DNA of 64,000 nt from Glycomyces sambucus (GCF_900102815.1 NZ_FNGF01000004.1:310001-374000); one strand, 5' to 3'. Shown: positions 1 through 8,543, counted from the stretch's first letter. Translations and numbers: made by a program. The notes: generated by a model not told the origin, from the letters alone.

Positions 1-1
1 C

Positions 2-1276
2 GCACCGGCCGCGCTCGAACTCGTCGTCGCCGGGTACGCGGTGTCGTATGCCGCGCTCATGGTGCTCGGCGGACGCCTCGGCGACGCGCATGGGCGCCGC
101 CGCATGATGGTGCTGGGCCTCATCGGGTTCGGGGCCGCCTCGCTCCTGTGCGGGCTGGCGGTCTCCCCGGCGATGCTCGTGGCGGCCCGCATCGCCCAGG
201 GTGCCGCCGCGGCGCTGCTGCTCCCGCAGGGCATGGCGACGATCCAGGCGACCACCTCCGGTCCGCAGCGCGCCCGCGCGATGGGGATGTTCGGCGCCAC
301 GGTCGGCGTCGCGTTGGCGTTCGGGCAGGTCCTCGGCGGTCTCCTCGTGGCCGCCGACGTGGCCGGCACCGGGTGGCGGGCCGCGTTCCTCATCAACGTG
401 CCGCTGGTCGCGGTGACGGCGGTCCTGCTGCGGCGCACCGTCCCCGATACGCGCTCCGAGCGGCCCGCGCCTCCCGACCGGATCGGTGCGCTCCTGCTCG
501 GTGCGGCGATGGTGCTGCTCCTCGCGCCGCTCACGGAAGGCCGCGCCGCGGGCTGGCCCGTGTGGGCGTGGGTGTGCCTGGCGGCGTTCCCGGTCGCGGC
601 CTGGGCGTTCGCGGCGACCCAGCGGCGGGCCGAGCGCGCGGGCCGCGTGCCGCTGCTGCCGCCGAGTCTGCTCGCGCTGCCGGGGATGCGCCGGGGCGTG
701 CCGGTCATGATGCTGTCGATGGCCGGGTTCAGCGGCTTCCTGTTCACCGCCGCGGTCTCGCTCCAGAACGGCCTGGGACTGGGGCCGGTGGCCGCCGGCT
801 GCTCGCTGGTGCCGTACGCGGTGGCGTTCTTCGCCAGCTCGGTCCTGGGCCCGCGCCTGGCGCCGCGCCTCGGCGGCCGGGCGGTCACGGTGGGCATCGG
901 CATCCAGTTGGCCGGGCTCGCCGGCCTGGTGTGGGCGGTCGCGTCGGCGTGGTCGACCACCGCGCCGCTCACCACGGTGCTGTGGCTCGCACTGCCGCTC
1001 GCGGTGGTCGGCTTCGGGCAGGGCATGCACCTCCCGGTCCTGTTCCGGGTGGTCCTCGCTGACGTGCCGCCCGAACGCGCGGGCGTGGGCAGCGGCGCGA
1101 TGGGCACGGGCCAGCAGATCGCGATGGCCTCGGGCATCGCGCTCCTCGGCGCGCTGTTCCTGCACCTGTTGCCGCGCATCGGCATCGGCGAGGCGTTCGC
1201 CTGGACGATCGCCGCCCAGGCCCTCTCAGCCGTGGTGAATCTCGGGCTGAGCCTGCGACTGCGCGACGGCCGCTGA
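2..1276 (+). CDS. MFS efflux transporter, DHA2/EmrB-QacA type (5' partial)
   Basis: Proton-driven multidrug efflux pump of the cytoplasmic membrane by family. The frame is open from the window edge and reads PAALELVVAGYAVSYAAL before any start codon, which matches the end of the first membrane segment. The N-terminus is therefore outside and the GTG at 41 is internal. The MFS A-loop GGRLGDAHGRRRMM follows, then roughly ten to twelve hydrophobic segments. The gene ends with a short Arg-rich tail. Substrate cannot be predicted. A hairpin at 1298-1314 may end transcription. No regulator is visible in the window; it may lie upstream. Confidence 0.85.
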   Translation, partial: APAALELVVAGYAVSYAALMVLGGRLGDAHGRRRMMVLGLIGFGAASLLCGLAVSPAMLVAARIAQGAAAALLLPQGMATIQATTSGPQRARAMGMFGATVGVALAFGQVLGGLLVAADVAGTGWRAAFLINVPLVAVTAVLLRRTVPDTRSERPAPPDRIGALLLGAAMVLLLAPLTEGRAAGWPVWAWVCLAAFPVAAWAFAATQRRAERAGRVPLLPPSLLALPGMRRGVPVMMLSMAGFSGFLFTAAVSLQNGLGLGPVAAGCSLVPYAVAFFASSVLGPRLAPRLGGRAVTVGIGIQLAGLAGLVWAVASAWSTTAPLTTVLWLALPLAVVGFGQGMHLPVLFRVVLADVPPERAGVGSGAMGTGQQIAMASGIALLGALFLHLLPRIGIGEAFAWTIAAQALSAVVNLGLSLRLRDGR

Positions 1277-1297
1277 TCCGGTCGCTGCAAGCCCTCT

Positions 1298-1350
1298 GGG
1301 AGGGCGCGCCTCCCGTGACCGCTTTCGGACGGTCTCGGCGGGAAGCGGTC
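1298..1350 (+). terminator. Two hairpins after the MFS gene
   Basis: GGGAGG/CCTCCC stem at 1298-1303/1309-1314, then GACCGCTT/AAGCGGTC at 1317-1324/1343-1350. Both lie between the MFS stop and the next start. Neither has a U-tract. Confidence 0.35.
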
Positions 1351-1406
1351 CGAACAGATGTCCGGGTGCCGGTGCGCGTGCCGCGAGCGGCCGATACGCT
1401 CGGAGG

Positions 1407-1901
1407 GTGGTGGCGATCTTGATAACCGGAATGTCGGGTACGGGCAAATCTACAGTCCTGCAACGGCTCGCGCAGCTCGGTCACACCACTGTGGACACCG
1501 ATGAGGGCGGCTGGATCGAGCTCGCGCCGCTGCCTGACGGGACCGGCACCGAGCGGATGTGGGTCGAGGACCGGATCGACGCGCTCCTGAGCGTCCACGA
1601 GCTGTCGGGCGAGCCGCTGTTCATCGCGGGGACGGTGTGGAACCAGGGCCGGTTCTACCCCCGCTTCGACGACGTGGTGCTGCTCAGCGCGCCGGTCGCG
1701 GTGGTGCTCCAGCGCATCGCCGACCGCGACGCGAACCCGTACGGCAAGAGCCCCGCCGAACGCCTCCGGGTCATCGCCGACCTCACCGAGTTCGAGCCCG
1801 TGCTCCGCGAGACGGCGACCGTCGAGATCGACACCACCCGCTCCCTGGACGACGTCGTCGCCACGCTCGCCGCCCTCGTGGATCCTTCGCTGGAGGCGTG
1901 A
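1407..1901 (+). CDS. P-loop nucleotide kinase-like protein (AAA_18/shikimate-kinase fold)
   Basis: 164 residues. A glycine-rich Walker A loop GMSGTGKST lies at residues 8-16, directly after the first beta-strand, as in small-molecule kinases of the adenylate/shikimate kinase fold. A DTDEGG segment near residue 30 fits the early acidic motif of these kinases. RIADRDANPYGKSPAERLR near 110-128 resembles the lid region with Arg residues. Substrate is unknown. Two adjacent GTG codons (1407, 1410) can start it. GGAGG lies directly against the first, so translation may be leaderless or begin at the second. A bidirectional terminator at 1916-1943 separates it from the convergent fusion gene. Confidence 0.8.
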   Translation: MVAILITGMSGTGKSTVLQRLAQLGHTTVDTDEGGWIELAPLPDGTGTERMWVEDRIDALLSVHELSGEPLFIAGTVWNQGRFYPRFDDVVLLSAPVAVVLQRIADRDANPYGKSPAERLRVIADLTEFEPVLRETATVEIDTTRSLDDVVATLAALVDPSLEA

Positions 1902-1915
1902 CGGCGCAGTGAAAG

Positions 1916-1943
1916 CGGCGGCCGGGAGCGCACCCGGCCGCCG
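1916..1943. terminator. Bidirectional hairpin terminator
   Basis: Perfect 11-bp stem (1916-1926 with 1933-1943) and a 6-base loop, between the convergent genes ending at 1901 and 1954. There is no U-tract, as is common in high-GC actinobacteria. Confidence 0.7.
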
Positions 1944-1953
1944 ACAACGCGGG

Positions 1954-2985
1954 TCAGCTCGCGGGCTTCCAGTACGGGTCGCGGCCGATGAAGGCCACCA
2001 TGCGGTCCTGCGCGGTGGCGTCCTCGCCGACCGGGAACGCGGCGGTGCCGAACTGGCCGCTCGCGCGCAGCATCGGCTCGATCGGGACCATGTTCGCGAG
2101 GGCCGCCCGGCAGCGCTCCTCGCCGAGGTCCACGTCGCGGCCGAGGGCCTTCGCGAGGTCCCAGGAGTGCATCCAGATGTCGGGCGTGTAGAACTCGTCG
2201 ATCGCCTCGTCCACCGGCCTGTCGCCGGTGTTCGGGTTGCTGAGCACCCGCCCGCCGGGCGCCTCCAGGATCGCCTGGATGTCCGCGACGTGCCGGCGCC
2301 AGGCGGCGGCCGGGTCGGCGTCCACGTCCAGCGCCTCCAGCTCGATGCCCGCGCCCTTGAGGAAGTCGCGCGGCCATTCGACCAGGTGGCGCACCACGTC
2401 CACGGCGGCCCAGTCGGCGACCGGGCTGCGGCGCGACCAGTCCTCGGGCGCCGCCGACTCGACCAGCGCGGTGAGCGGGACGGCCTCGCGCGCGTGGCGC
2501 CCGGCCGGGCCGTCGCCGAGGAGTTCGTCGAGCTTCTCGAAGCCCTCGCCCACGCCGGTCTCCATGTCGGAGGCGAGGATGCCGTCGCGGGTCGAGAAGT
2601 CGCGCACCAGGCTCAGTGCCCGCAGCCGGGTGCGCCCGTCGCCGGTCGGCTCGAACTCGAGCGTCTCCAGGGCGACGGCGTCGGGGTCGCCCTCGAAGGT
2701 GAAGGTGCGCACGATCCGCTCATTTTCGCGCACTTCGTGGAAGCTGCCGTAGAACGCGGCGACCTCCGCACCGCCGCGGTCGTTGGCGAAGGCCCACTCG
2801 CCGCCGGTGCGGGCGTCCCAGCGGACGATCCGGGTGGTCATCGAGCGCGGCCCGATCCACTGGGCGAAGAGGCCGGGGTCGGTGTGGGCGCGGAAGACGC
2901 GCTCGGGCGCGGCGTCGAACTCCCTGGTGATCGCGATCGACGGCACGTTCGGGTCGGCCGTGATCTCGGTCTTGTTCGCGGTCAT
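1954..2985 (-). CDS. SRPBCC/AHSA1 domain fused to an MDMPI-like (TIGR03086-type) domain
   Basis: 343 residues with two recognisable parts. Residues about 15-155 look like an AHSA1/SRPBCC ligand-binding domain (ITREFDAAPERVFRAHTDP, then QWIGP and the ETLEFEP strand). Residues about 165-343 resemble mycothiol-dependent maleylpyruvate isomerase/DinB-fold proteins (WAAVDVVRHLVEWP, then FYTPDIWMHSWDLAKALG). Both halves usually occur as separate proteins. The start overlaps the ArsR stop by 4 bases (ATGA), so the two are translationally coupled. ArsR-AHSA1 pairs are common and the regulator probably controls this gene. Biochemical activity is unknown. Confidence 0.8.
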   Translation of the reverse strand: MTANKTEITADPNVPSIAITREFDAAPERVFRAHTDPGLFAQWIGPRSMTTRIVRWDARTGGEWAFANDRGGAEVAAFYGSFHEVRENERIVRTFTFEGDPDAVALETLEFEPTGDGRTRLRALSLVRDFSTRDGILASDMETGVGEGFEKLDELLGDGPAGRHAREAVPLTALVESAAPEDWSRRSPVADWAAVDVVRHLVEWPRDFLKGAGIELEALDVDADPAAAWRRHVADIQAILEAPGGRVLSNPNTGDRPVDEAIDEFYTPDIWMHSWDLAKALGRDVDLGEERCRAALANMVPIEPMLRASGQFGTAAFPVGEDATAQDRMVAFIGRDPYWKPAS

Positions 2986-3350
2986 GTCTGGTCCTTCTTC
3001 CGGCAGGGCGGCTGGTCCTCGGGTCCGGCCGTGCGGGCGAGCAGGTCGTCGAGGCGCCGGTGGCGCTCCTCGACCTCGATGCGGTACCGGTCGATCCAGG
3101 TCGACATCAGGTCGAGCGCCTCGGCCTTCAGGTGCACGGGCCGGCGCTGGGCGTCCCTGCTGCGGGTCACCAGGCCGGCCTCTTCGAGCACCTTCACGTG
3201 CTTGGAGATCGCCTGGAGGCTCACGTCGTAGGGCTCGGCCAGCTCGCTCACGGTCGCGTCCGAGACGGCCAGGCGGGCGACGAGCCCGCGCCGGGTCGCG
3301 TCGGCGAGCGCGGCGAACGCCCGGTCGAGCAGGTCTGCGCTCTGTTCCAC
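2982..3350 (-). CDS. ArsR-family winged-helix regulator
   Basis: 122 residues. The typical ArsR start RAFAALADATRRGLVARL is followed by the recognition helix region VSLQAISKHVKVLEEAGLV and a wing with RPVHL. No paired metal-binding Cys residues are visible, so this belongs to the non-metal ArsR group that often partners AHSA1 proteins. GTG start with AGGAAG upstream. First gene of a two-gene operon with the AHSA1 fusion. Two palindromes immediately upstream (3360-3421) are likely autoregulatory operators. Confidence 0.88.
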   Translation of the reverse strand: MEQSADLLDRAFAALADATRRGLVARLAVSDATVSELAEPYDVSLQAISKHVKVLEEAGLVTRSRDAQRRPVHLKAEALDLMSTWIDRYRIEVEERHRRLDDLLARTAGPEDQPPCRKKDQT

Positions 3351-3359
3351 GTCACTTCC

Positions 3360-3421
3360 TCAACCAATCGGTTGAATACGACGGTACCGCCGCCGGGCAC
3401 CGTTGTCAACCGATCGGTTGA
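3360..3421. promoter_or_regulatory. Two ArsR operator palindromes
   Basis: TCAACCGATCGGTTGA at 3406-3421 is a perfect 16-bp palindrome. TCAACCAATCGGTTGA at 3360-3375 is the same site with one mismatch. They are 46 bp centre to centre, just upstream of the ArsR start at 3350. Autoregulation is inferred. Confidence 0.75.
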
Positions 3422-3453
3422 GGAAGCCGCACGGGAAGCCGCCCGAGAAGCCG

Positions 3454-3912
3454 CTAGACCCCGCTCAGGGCGGGCTCGGCCGCCGCGAACCGGGCGAAGT
3501 ACTCGCGCTCGCCGTCGCTGAGCTGGCGCGGCCGGAGCCGCTCGGTGTCGATGGCGACGGCGACGGAGGCGACCTCGCAGTAGACGGCCTCGTCGTCGCG
3601 GATGCGACTGGCCAGGTGCAGCGAGGAGCGGCCGATCCGCGTCACGCGGGTCTCGATGCGGACCGGCGCGGTGCGCAGCGTCAGCTCGCGCTTGTACTGG
3701 ATCTCGTGGCCGGCGTAGACGAAGCAGGGCGCGGCGACCACACCGGCCTCGCGTTCGAGGTAGCACCACCGCACCTGGGCGTCCTGGACCATCTCGAGCA
3801 TCCGGACGTTGTTGACGTGGCCGAGCCAGTCCAGGTCGCCGAGTCCGAGATGGCGTTCGCACACGTGCACCTGCCCGCCGGTCGCCTCCGCGCGTCCTTG
3901 GCGCTGTTCCAT
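3454..3912 (-). CDS. Acyl-CoA thioesterase, hotdog fold (4HBT type)
   Basis: 152 residues from the ATG at 3912, which has GGAGGG about 9 bases upstream; the longer in-frame extension is unlikely. The HVCERHLGLGDLDWLGHVNN segment carries the D-x-x-x-H-x-N signature of 4-hydroxybenzoyl-CoA-type thioesterases. It is followed by the long helix and the strand FVYAGHEIQYKREL that are usual in the fold. Predicted to hydrolyse acyl-CoA thioesters in the cytosol; chain specificity is unknown. Its neighbour across a short gap is a WS/DGAT acyltransferase, divergently transcribed, so a role in acyl-lipid turnover is possible but inferred. Confidence 0.82.
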   Translation of the reverse strand: MEQRQGRAEATGGQVHVCERHLGLGDLDWLGHVNNVRMLEMVQDAQVRWCYLEREAGVVAAPCFVYAGHEIQYKRELTLRTAPVRIETRVTRIGRSSLHLASRIRDDEAVYCEVASVAVAIDTERLRPRQLSDGEREYFARFAAAEPALSGV

Positions 3913-4097
3913 GTCCTCGTCCCCTCCACTGGTCTGCGATGCCCGCGATGAGCCGGGATACCTTCGCACGATCCGACCCAGAAAACGGTCATTGACATCT
4001 ATTCACCACTTTGGTTCACTCTCGCACCGCCTACCGGACCCGCGCGGCGGGCCGCGGGCGCCAGGAACCGGGGATCGGAGTCTCCTATGCTGCGGCT

Positions 4098-5309
4098 GTG
4101 AACGAGAGGAGCACCGCGCCGCGCAGGGCCATGGACCGGGCGCTGCGGCGGAGCCCGGCGATCTCGCCGCAGACGCTGCCGCACGTCGGCATGGTCCTGC
4201 ACTGCGAGGGGCCGGTGCCGGGCCTGGAGGAGGTCGCGGCGCACGTCGCGCAGCGGCTGCCCACGGTGCCGGCGCTGCGGAGCACCCCCGCCGGGTCGCG
4301 CTGGAGCATCGCCGAAAGCCTCGATATCTCGTCTCATGTGGAAGAGCGAACGCTCGCACCGGGATCGCTCGACGCTGCCGTCGGCGAGCTCATCGGCGCG
4401 CCGCTGCCCGAGCCCGCGTGGCGACTGCACCTCCTGCACGGCCACGCCCCGGACGGGTTCGCGCTGCTCTTCCGCGTCCACCACTCGCTCCAGGACGGCG
4501 GCGGCATCCTCCACACTCTGGAGGCGCTGTTCTCGGAGGAGGCGCCCGCGTCGGCCGCGTACCCCGGGTTCGCACGGCCGCAGCGGATCACGATCCGCGA
4601 CCTCGCCACCTCGGTGCGCCTCCTGCTCGGCGGGACCGTGCGGCGGGGCGCGTGGACCGCGCACCCGGAGGGGTTCTCGGGCTCGCGCGAGCACCGGTGG
4701 CGCACCGTGCCGCTCGACCTCCTCCGCAGCGCCGCAGGGCGACACAGCGCCTCCGTCAACGACGTCTTCCTCGCCGCGCTCGCCCACGCCCTGGTGCGGA
4801 CGGGCGAGCGGCCGCCCTCGACACCGGCCGCGGTGCCGTTCCTGGTCCCGGTGAACCTGCGCCGCCCGGGCGAGGAGGCCGCGCCCGGCAACCGGGTCAT
4901 CCTCACCTCGCTGGCACTCCCGGGCGGCGAACGCACTGCGGCCCAACGGCTCTCGCTGACCGCACAGGCCACCGGCGCGCTGCGGTCGGCGAGCCTGCGC
5001 GCGGCGCTGCGGCGCATCACCGACCTGACCCCGGTTCCGGTGCTCGCCGCGGTGCGCAGGTCCGTGACGAGCCCCGCCCACGCCGCGATGCTCGCCTCCA
5101 ACGTCGCCGTGGGACGGCCGCTCGCGTTCCGGGGCGCCCGCGTCACCGGCGCGGCACCGGTCATGTGGGCGCCGCTCGGCATCCCGGCCGCGGCGGTGCT
5201 GACGACCTACGGGGACACCGCGACCGCGGGCTTCGTCACCGACCCCGCGATGCCCGGCCTCGACGGCCTCCCGGACCTGTGGCGCGAGGCGGTCGAGACA
5301 CTGGCCTGA
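4098..5309 (+). CDS. WS/DGAT-like wax ester synthase/diacylglycerol acyltransferase
   Basis: 403 residues from the GTG at 4098; the open frame extends upstream but without protein-like sequence. The acyl-CoA-dependent acyltransferase motif HHSLQDG (HHxxxDG) lies at residues 128-134. The C-terminal half has PFLVPVNLRRPGEEAAPGN and a SNVAVG/APVMWAPLGIP region, typical of the family. Enzymes of this family esterify diacylglycerol or fatty alcohols with acyl-CoA to make storage triacylglycerol or wax esters. The protein is shorter than the usual ~450-480 residues, mostly at the N-terminus, so it is a divergent member and substrate is uncertain. Confidence 0.75.
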   Translation: MNERSTAPRRAMDRALRRSPAISPQTLPHVGMVLHCEGPVPGLEEVAAHVAQRLPTVPALRSTPAGSRWSIAESLDISSHVEERTLAPGSLDAAVGELIGAPLPEPAWRLHLLHGHAPDGFALLFRVHHSLQDGGGILHTLEALFSEEAPASAAYPGFARPQRITIRDLATSVRLLLGGTVRRGAWTAHPEGFSGSREHRWRTVPLDLLRSAAGRHSASVNDVFLAALAHALVRTGERPPSTPAAVPFLVPVNLRRPGEEAAPGNRVILTSLALPGGERTAAQRLSLTAQATGALRSASLRAALRRITDLTPVPVLAAVRRSVTSPAHAAMLASNVAVGRPLAFRGARVTGAAPVMWAPLGIPAAAVLTTYGDTATAGFVTDPAMPGLDGLPDLWREAVETLA

Positions 5310-5321
5310 GCCGCGGGCACC

Positions 5322-5339
5322 GGCCCGCCTCGACGGGCC
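5322..5339 (+). terminator. Hairpin after WS/DGAT gene
   Basis: GGCCCG (5322-5327) pairs with CGGGCC (5334-5339) across a 6-base loop, 13 bases past the acyltransferase stop. Confidence 0.4.
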
Positions 5340-5414
5340 CGGGCGGTGGCGATCGGGACCTACACTGACCGCGTTTCTCCGTCCGTGCCCGGCAGGAAAG
5401 CGAACGACATCATC

Positions 5415-6710
5415 ATGAAGATCAGAGCAGCGCTGTGCTGCCTCGCCGCCTCGGGACTGCTGCTCGCAAGCGCGTGCAGCGACAAGAGCGGCACCATCGA
5501 GGACCCCGCCGAGGAGTCCGCCGCCACCTCCGACGAGGCCGTCGAGGAGATCGAGGCCGACCCCTTCGACCCGCCGATGCGGTTCGACACCGCCGCGGGC
5601 GTCCCCCTCCCCGAGGAGGCCGCGGCCGGGAACATCAACCTGGCGGGCAACGCCGTCCAGCCGCTCCCGGTGGCCCTGTCCGGCACGAAGGCGTTCATCG
5701 CCTCCGCTGACCGGCTCCAGATCGTCGACGCCGCCACCGCGGAGGCGCTGCCCGCGATCGTGCCCGAGTCCGGCACGCCCATGGACCCCGCGCTCACCGT
5801 GTTCGCGGGCGACAACCCGATCCAGGCGCCGATCGTCGTGACCCTCGACGGCAAGGACCTCGTGGTGGTGCCGTTCCTGACCACCGGCGAGGCCGTCGGC
5901 ACGGCCGTGGCGCACCAGAGCCTCGAACTGGTCGCGGTCGACGCGGCCACCGGCGCGGAGGCGTTCCGCGTCGTGTCGGAGCTGCCCATCCCCGAGGAGG
6001 ACGCCGAAGGGCGGTACGCGAACGCGGTCGCCAAGGGCGAGTCCGGCGGGGTCGTCGTGGTCGACCTCGACGTCTACCCGGCGTACACCGTCGCGGTGGA
6101 CCTGAACGCGCAGGCCGTGGCCTGGGAGCAGGTCTTCGCGACCGAGGCGGTCGCGGGCGACACGGTCGTCGGCATCCCCGGCGAGCGCGACTTCAACCGG
6201 CACCACAGCGGCCTGGCCGTCGCCGACGGCACGGTGAAGTGGGACGCGCCGGACTTCGGCTACGAGAACCTGCGACCGGCCGGGCCGAAGTACGTCTACG
6301 GGTTCGGCGGCTACGACCACATCGACGGCGGCCTGTACCTGGTCGAGGCCGCGACCGGCACGGTCACGAGCCTGGAGGCCGAGGAGCGCGACTCCGGCAC
6401 CTGCCGCTTCGACGGCCAGACCACATTGGTGTGCAACGACACCTGGGGCTGGCTCGGCGCGGTGAACACCGAGACCGGCGAGTGGGCGTGGGAGCTCGAC
6501 CCGACGCCCGAGCGCTCCAGCGTCGGGATCACTGCCGTCTGGCACGGGGCCGTGTACGGCAACGCGGAGAACGGCCCGGTCGTGCTCGACGCCCTCACCG
6601 GCGCCGACGCCGAGACCGCGCCCGGGATCGCCCCGTGGGTCGTCGACGAGTACGTGGGCATCGCCCAGGACCCGAGCGGCGGCGTCTCGACCTACCCCGC
6701 GATCGGCTAG
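5415..6710 (+). CDS. Secreted lipoprotein with PQQ-like beta-propeller repeats
   Basis: 431 residues from the ATG at 5415. A short charged start (MKIR), hydrophobic core and lipobox LASAC (Cys21) predict lipid anchoring on the outer face of the membrane. An acidic, low-complexity linker follows (about 25-55). The rest has recurring beta-strand units such as LQIVDAATAEALP, LVAVDAATGAEAF, LGAVNTETGEWAWEL and VVLDALTGADAE, the D-A-x-T-G signature of PQQ/WD-like propeller blades. No catalytic residues are recognised. Role unknown: scaffold or binding protein. Stands alone between the acyltransferase and the cation exporter. Confidence 0.75.
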   Translation: MKIRAALCCLAASGLLLASACSDKSGTIEDPAEESAATSDEAVEEIEADPFDPPMRFDTAAGVPLPEEAAAGNINLAGNAVQPLPVALSGTKAFIASADRLQIVDAATAEALPAIVPESGTPMDPALTVFAGDNPIQAPIVVTLDGKDLVVVPFLTTGEAVGTAVAHQSLELVAVDAATGAEAFRVVSELPIPEEDAEGRYANAVAKGESGGVVVVDLDVYPAYTVAVDLNAQAVAWEQVFATEAVAGDTVVGIPGERDFNRHHSGLAVADGTVKWDAPDFGYENLRPAGPKYVYGFGGYDHIDGGLYLVEAATGTVTSLEAEERDSGTCRFDGQTTLVCNDTWGWLGAVNTETGEWAWELDPTPERSSVGITAVWHGAVYGNAENGPVVLDALTGADAETAPGIAPWVVDEYVGIAQDPSGGVSTYPAIG

Positions 6711-6928
6711 CTACACGGGAAGTCAGGGCCCGGCGGAGGACGACCGTCCTTCAGCTCCGCTTCAGCCGCCCTCAGGCACCATCGGCCTCGGGGGCGCTGC
6801 GTACTACACGCGGGGGTAACTCCGATCCACCCGCCGCCGGGCCCTGCACCCTGCGCGCGCCCGCCCCGGCACGGGGGTGCTGTTGCCATGGTCGGGCAAG
6901 TGCGAGCGTTTTGCCTGGTAGACCGGCA

Positions 6929-6934
6929 TATAAT
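6929..6934 (+). promoter_or_regulatory. Possible -10 element (TATAAT)
   Basis: An exact TATAAT lies 39 bases upstream of the CDF start in otherwise GC-rich sequence. No convincing -35 at normal spacing was found. Confidence 0.3.
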
Positions 6935-6972
6935 GAAGGGTTGCCGCCGCCGAGTCGAAGCCAGGGAGACCC

Positions 6973-8112
6973 ATGTCCGGTCACGACCACCCGCATCACC
7001 GCCATGAGGCCCACGGTCATGAGGACCACGACCGTGCCCACGACGATCATGCCCATGACGACCATGCGCAGCACGGCCACGCCCACGACGACCGTGCGCA
7101 CCATGACCGCGAGCCTCACGACCACACCCACGACCACCGAGGCGGCCGGGCGCACCGGCTGCGGCACCTGCTCGCGCCGCACTCGCACGACAGCGCCGAC
7201 AAGACCGACCGGGCGCTGGAGTCGAGCCGGGAAGGGCTGCGGGCCTTGTGGATCTCGCTCGCGGTACTCGGGGCGACGGCCATCGCGCAGGCGGTCGTGG
7301 TCGCGTTCACCGGTTCCGTGGCCCTGCTCGGCGACACCCTCCACAACGTGGCCGACGCGCTCACCGCGATCCCGCTCGGGATCGCGTTCCTCCTCGGCCG
7401 CCGCGCGGCCACCCGCCGCTACACCTACGGGTTCGGGCGGGCCGAGGACCTGGCCGGGATCGTCATCGTGGCCTTCATTGCCGCCTCGGCCGTGGCCGCC
7501 GGGGTCGCGGCGGTCGACCGGCTCCGGCACCCCGCCGAGGTCGACCACCTCTGGGCGGTGGCCGCGGCGGGCCTGATCGGCTTCTGCGGCAACGAACTCG
7601 TCGCCCGCTACCGCATCCGGGTCGGCCGCCGGATCGGCTCGGCGGCGCTGGTCGCCGACGGCCTCCACGCCCGCACCGACGGGTTCACCTCCCTCGCGGT
7701 GCTGCTCGGTGCGGGCGGGGTGGCGCTGGGCTGGGACTGGGCCGACCCGGTCGTGGGCCTGGCGATCACGGTCGCGATCGCGCTGGTGCTCAAGGACGCC
7801 GCATGCCAGATCTGGCGGCGGCTGATGGACGCGGTCGACCCGGACACCGTCGCCGCGGCCGAAGCGGTGCTCGCGGCGACGCCGGGCGTGCGGCGCGTCG
7901 ATGCGCTGCGGCTGCGCTGGGTCGGGCACCGGCTCCACGGCGAGGTCGACCTCGCCGTCGACGCCGCGCTCACGGTCACGGCCGCCCACGCCATCGCGGT
8001 CGACGCCGAGCACCGCCTCATCCACGCCGTGCCGCACCTCGCCCGCGCGACCGTCCACATCGACCCTGCGGACCACGCTGACGCGCACCGGGTCCTGGCG
8101 GGCCACCGCTGA
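6973..8112 (+). CDS. Cation diffusion facilitator (CDF) metal exporter with His-rich N-terminus
   Basis: 379 residues. The first 60 residues contain 21 His and many Asp residues, a putative cytosolic metal-binding tail of unusual length. About six membrane segments follow. The paired metal-site signatures are GDTLHNVADAL (segment 2) and VADGLHARTDGFTSL (segment 5), both HxxxD. A C-terminal cytosolic domain (about 290-379) with HGEVDLAVDAALTV follows. Such proteins export Zn, Co or related divalent metals in exchange for protons. ATG start with GGGAGA upstream. The gene is monocistronic, with no metal regulator beside it; it converges on the HxlR gene. Confidence 0.9.
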   Translation: MSGHDHPHHRHEAHGHEDHDRAHDDHAHDDHAQHGHAHDDRAHHDREPHDHTHDHRGGRAHRLRHLLAPHSHDSADKTDRALESSREGLRALWISLAVLGATAIAQAVVVAFTGSVALLGDTLHNVADALTAIPLGIAFLLGRRAATRRYTYGFGRAEDLAGIVIVAFIAASAVAAGVAAVDRLRHPAEVDHLWAVAAAGLIGFCGNELVARYRIRVGRRIGSAALVADGLHARTDGFTSLAVLLGAGGVALGWDWADPVVGLAITVAIALVLKDAACQIWRRLMDAVDPDTVAAAEAVLAATPGVRRVDALRLRWVGHRLHGEVDLAVDAALTVTAAHAIAVDAEHRLIHAVPHLARATVHIDPADHADAHRVLAGHR

Positions 8113-8121
8113 CCGGCGAGG

Positions 8122-8487
8122 TCAGTCCGCGGGCGCCTCGGCGCGCTCGCGGGCGGCGAGGATGTCGGGCACGTGCGCCTCGGCCCACTGGCGCACGGCT
8201 CGCAGCGGCACCAGCAGGGAGCGGCCGAGGTCGGTGAGGGCGTACTCGACGTGCGGCGGGTTGCCGCCGAGGTCGGTGCGCACGAGCAGGCCGTCGGCCT
8301 CCATGGCGCGCAGGGTCTCGGTGAGGGCCTTCGCGGTGATGCCGCGGATGTGGGCCTTGAGCCCGGTGAACCGCATCGGCCCGGCTTCGAGTGCGTTGAC
8401 CACGAACACGGTCCAGCGCGCCCCGATGCGGTGCAGCACGGTGCGGCTCGGGCACGTCGCCGCCATCACGTTGTACGCCTTGCCCAT
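8122..8487 (-). CDS. HxlR-family transcriptional regulator
   Basis: 121 residues of the MarR/HxlR winged-helix type. It begins MGKAYNVMAATCPSRTVLHR with the Cys near residue 12 typical of the family. The core RWTVFVVNALEAGPMRFTGLK and HIRGITAKALTETLRAME (recognition region) follow, then the wing. GGAGGAG lies 5-6 bases before the ATG. It is divergent from the SDR at 8544 with an array of three half-sites in the shared promoter, so it probably represses both genes. The inducer may be a reactive electrophile or quinone sensed by the Cys, as in other HxlR proteins; this is inference. Confidence 0.88.
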   Translation of the reverse strand: MGKAYNVMAATCPSRTVLHRIGARWTVFVVNALEAGPMRFTGLKAHIRGITAKALTETLRAMEADGLLVRTDLGGNPPHVEYALTDLGRSLLVPLRAVRQWAEAHVPDILAARERAEAPAD

Positions 8488-8511
8488 CAGGCTCCTCCCG
8501 GTAGCGTTGCG

Positions 8512-8534
8512 TATACCGGTATAGATTGTATACC
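8512..8534. promoter_or_regulatory. HxlR operator: three TATACC/GGTATA half-sites
   Basis: TATACC-GGTATA (8512-8523) is a perfect 12-bp palindrome. Its right half forms a second inverted repeat with TATACC at 8529-8534 (5-base spacer). The array sits between the divergent HxlR and SDR genes. Confidence 0.7.
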
Positions 8535-8543
8535 GTCGGGCCC

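Noticed and set aside
3999-6545. An 848-codon open frame on the minus strand across the acyltransferase and lipoprotein genes
   Set aside because: Arg/Gly/Ala/Val-rich shadow of two well-supported plus-strand genes; no domain signature; a GC-bias artefact.
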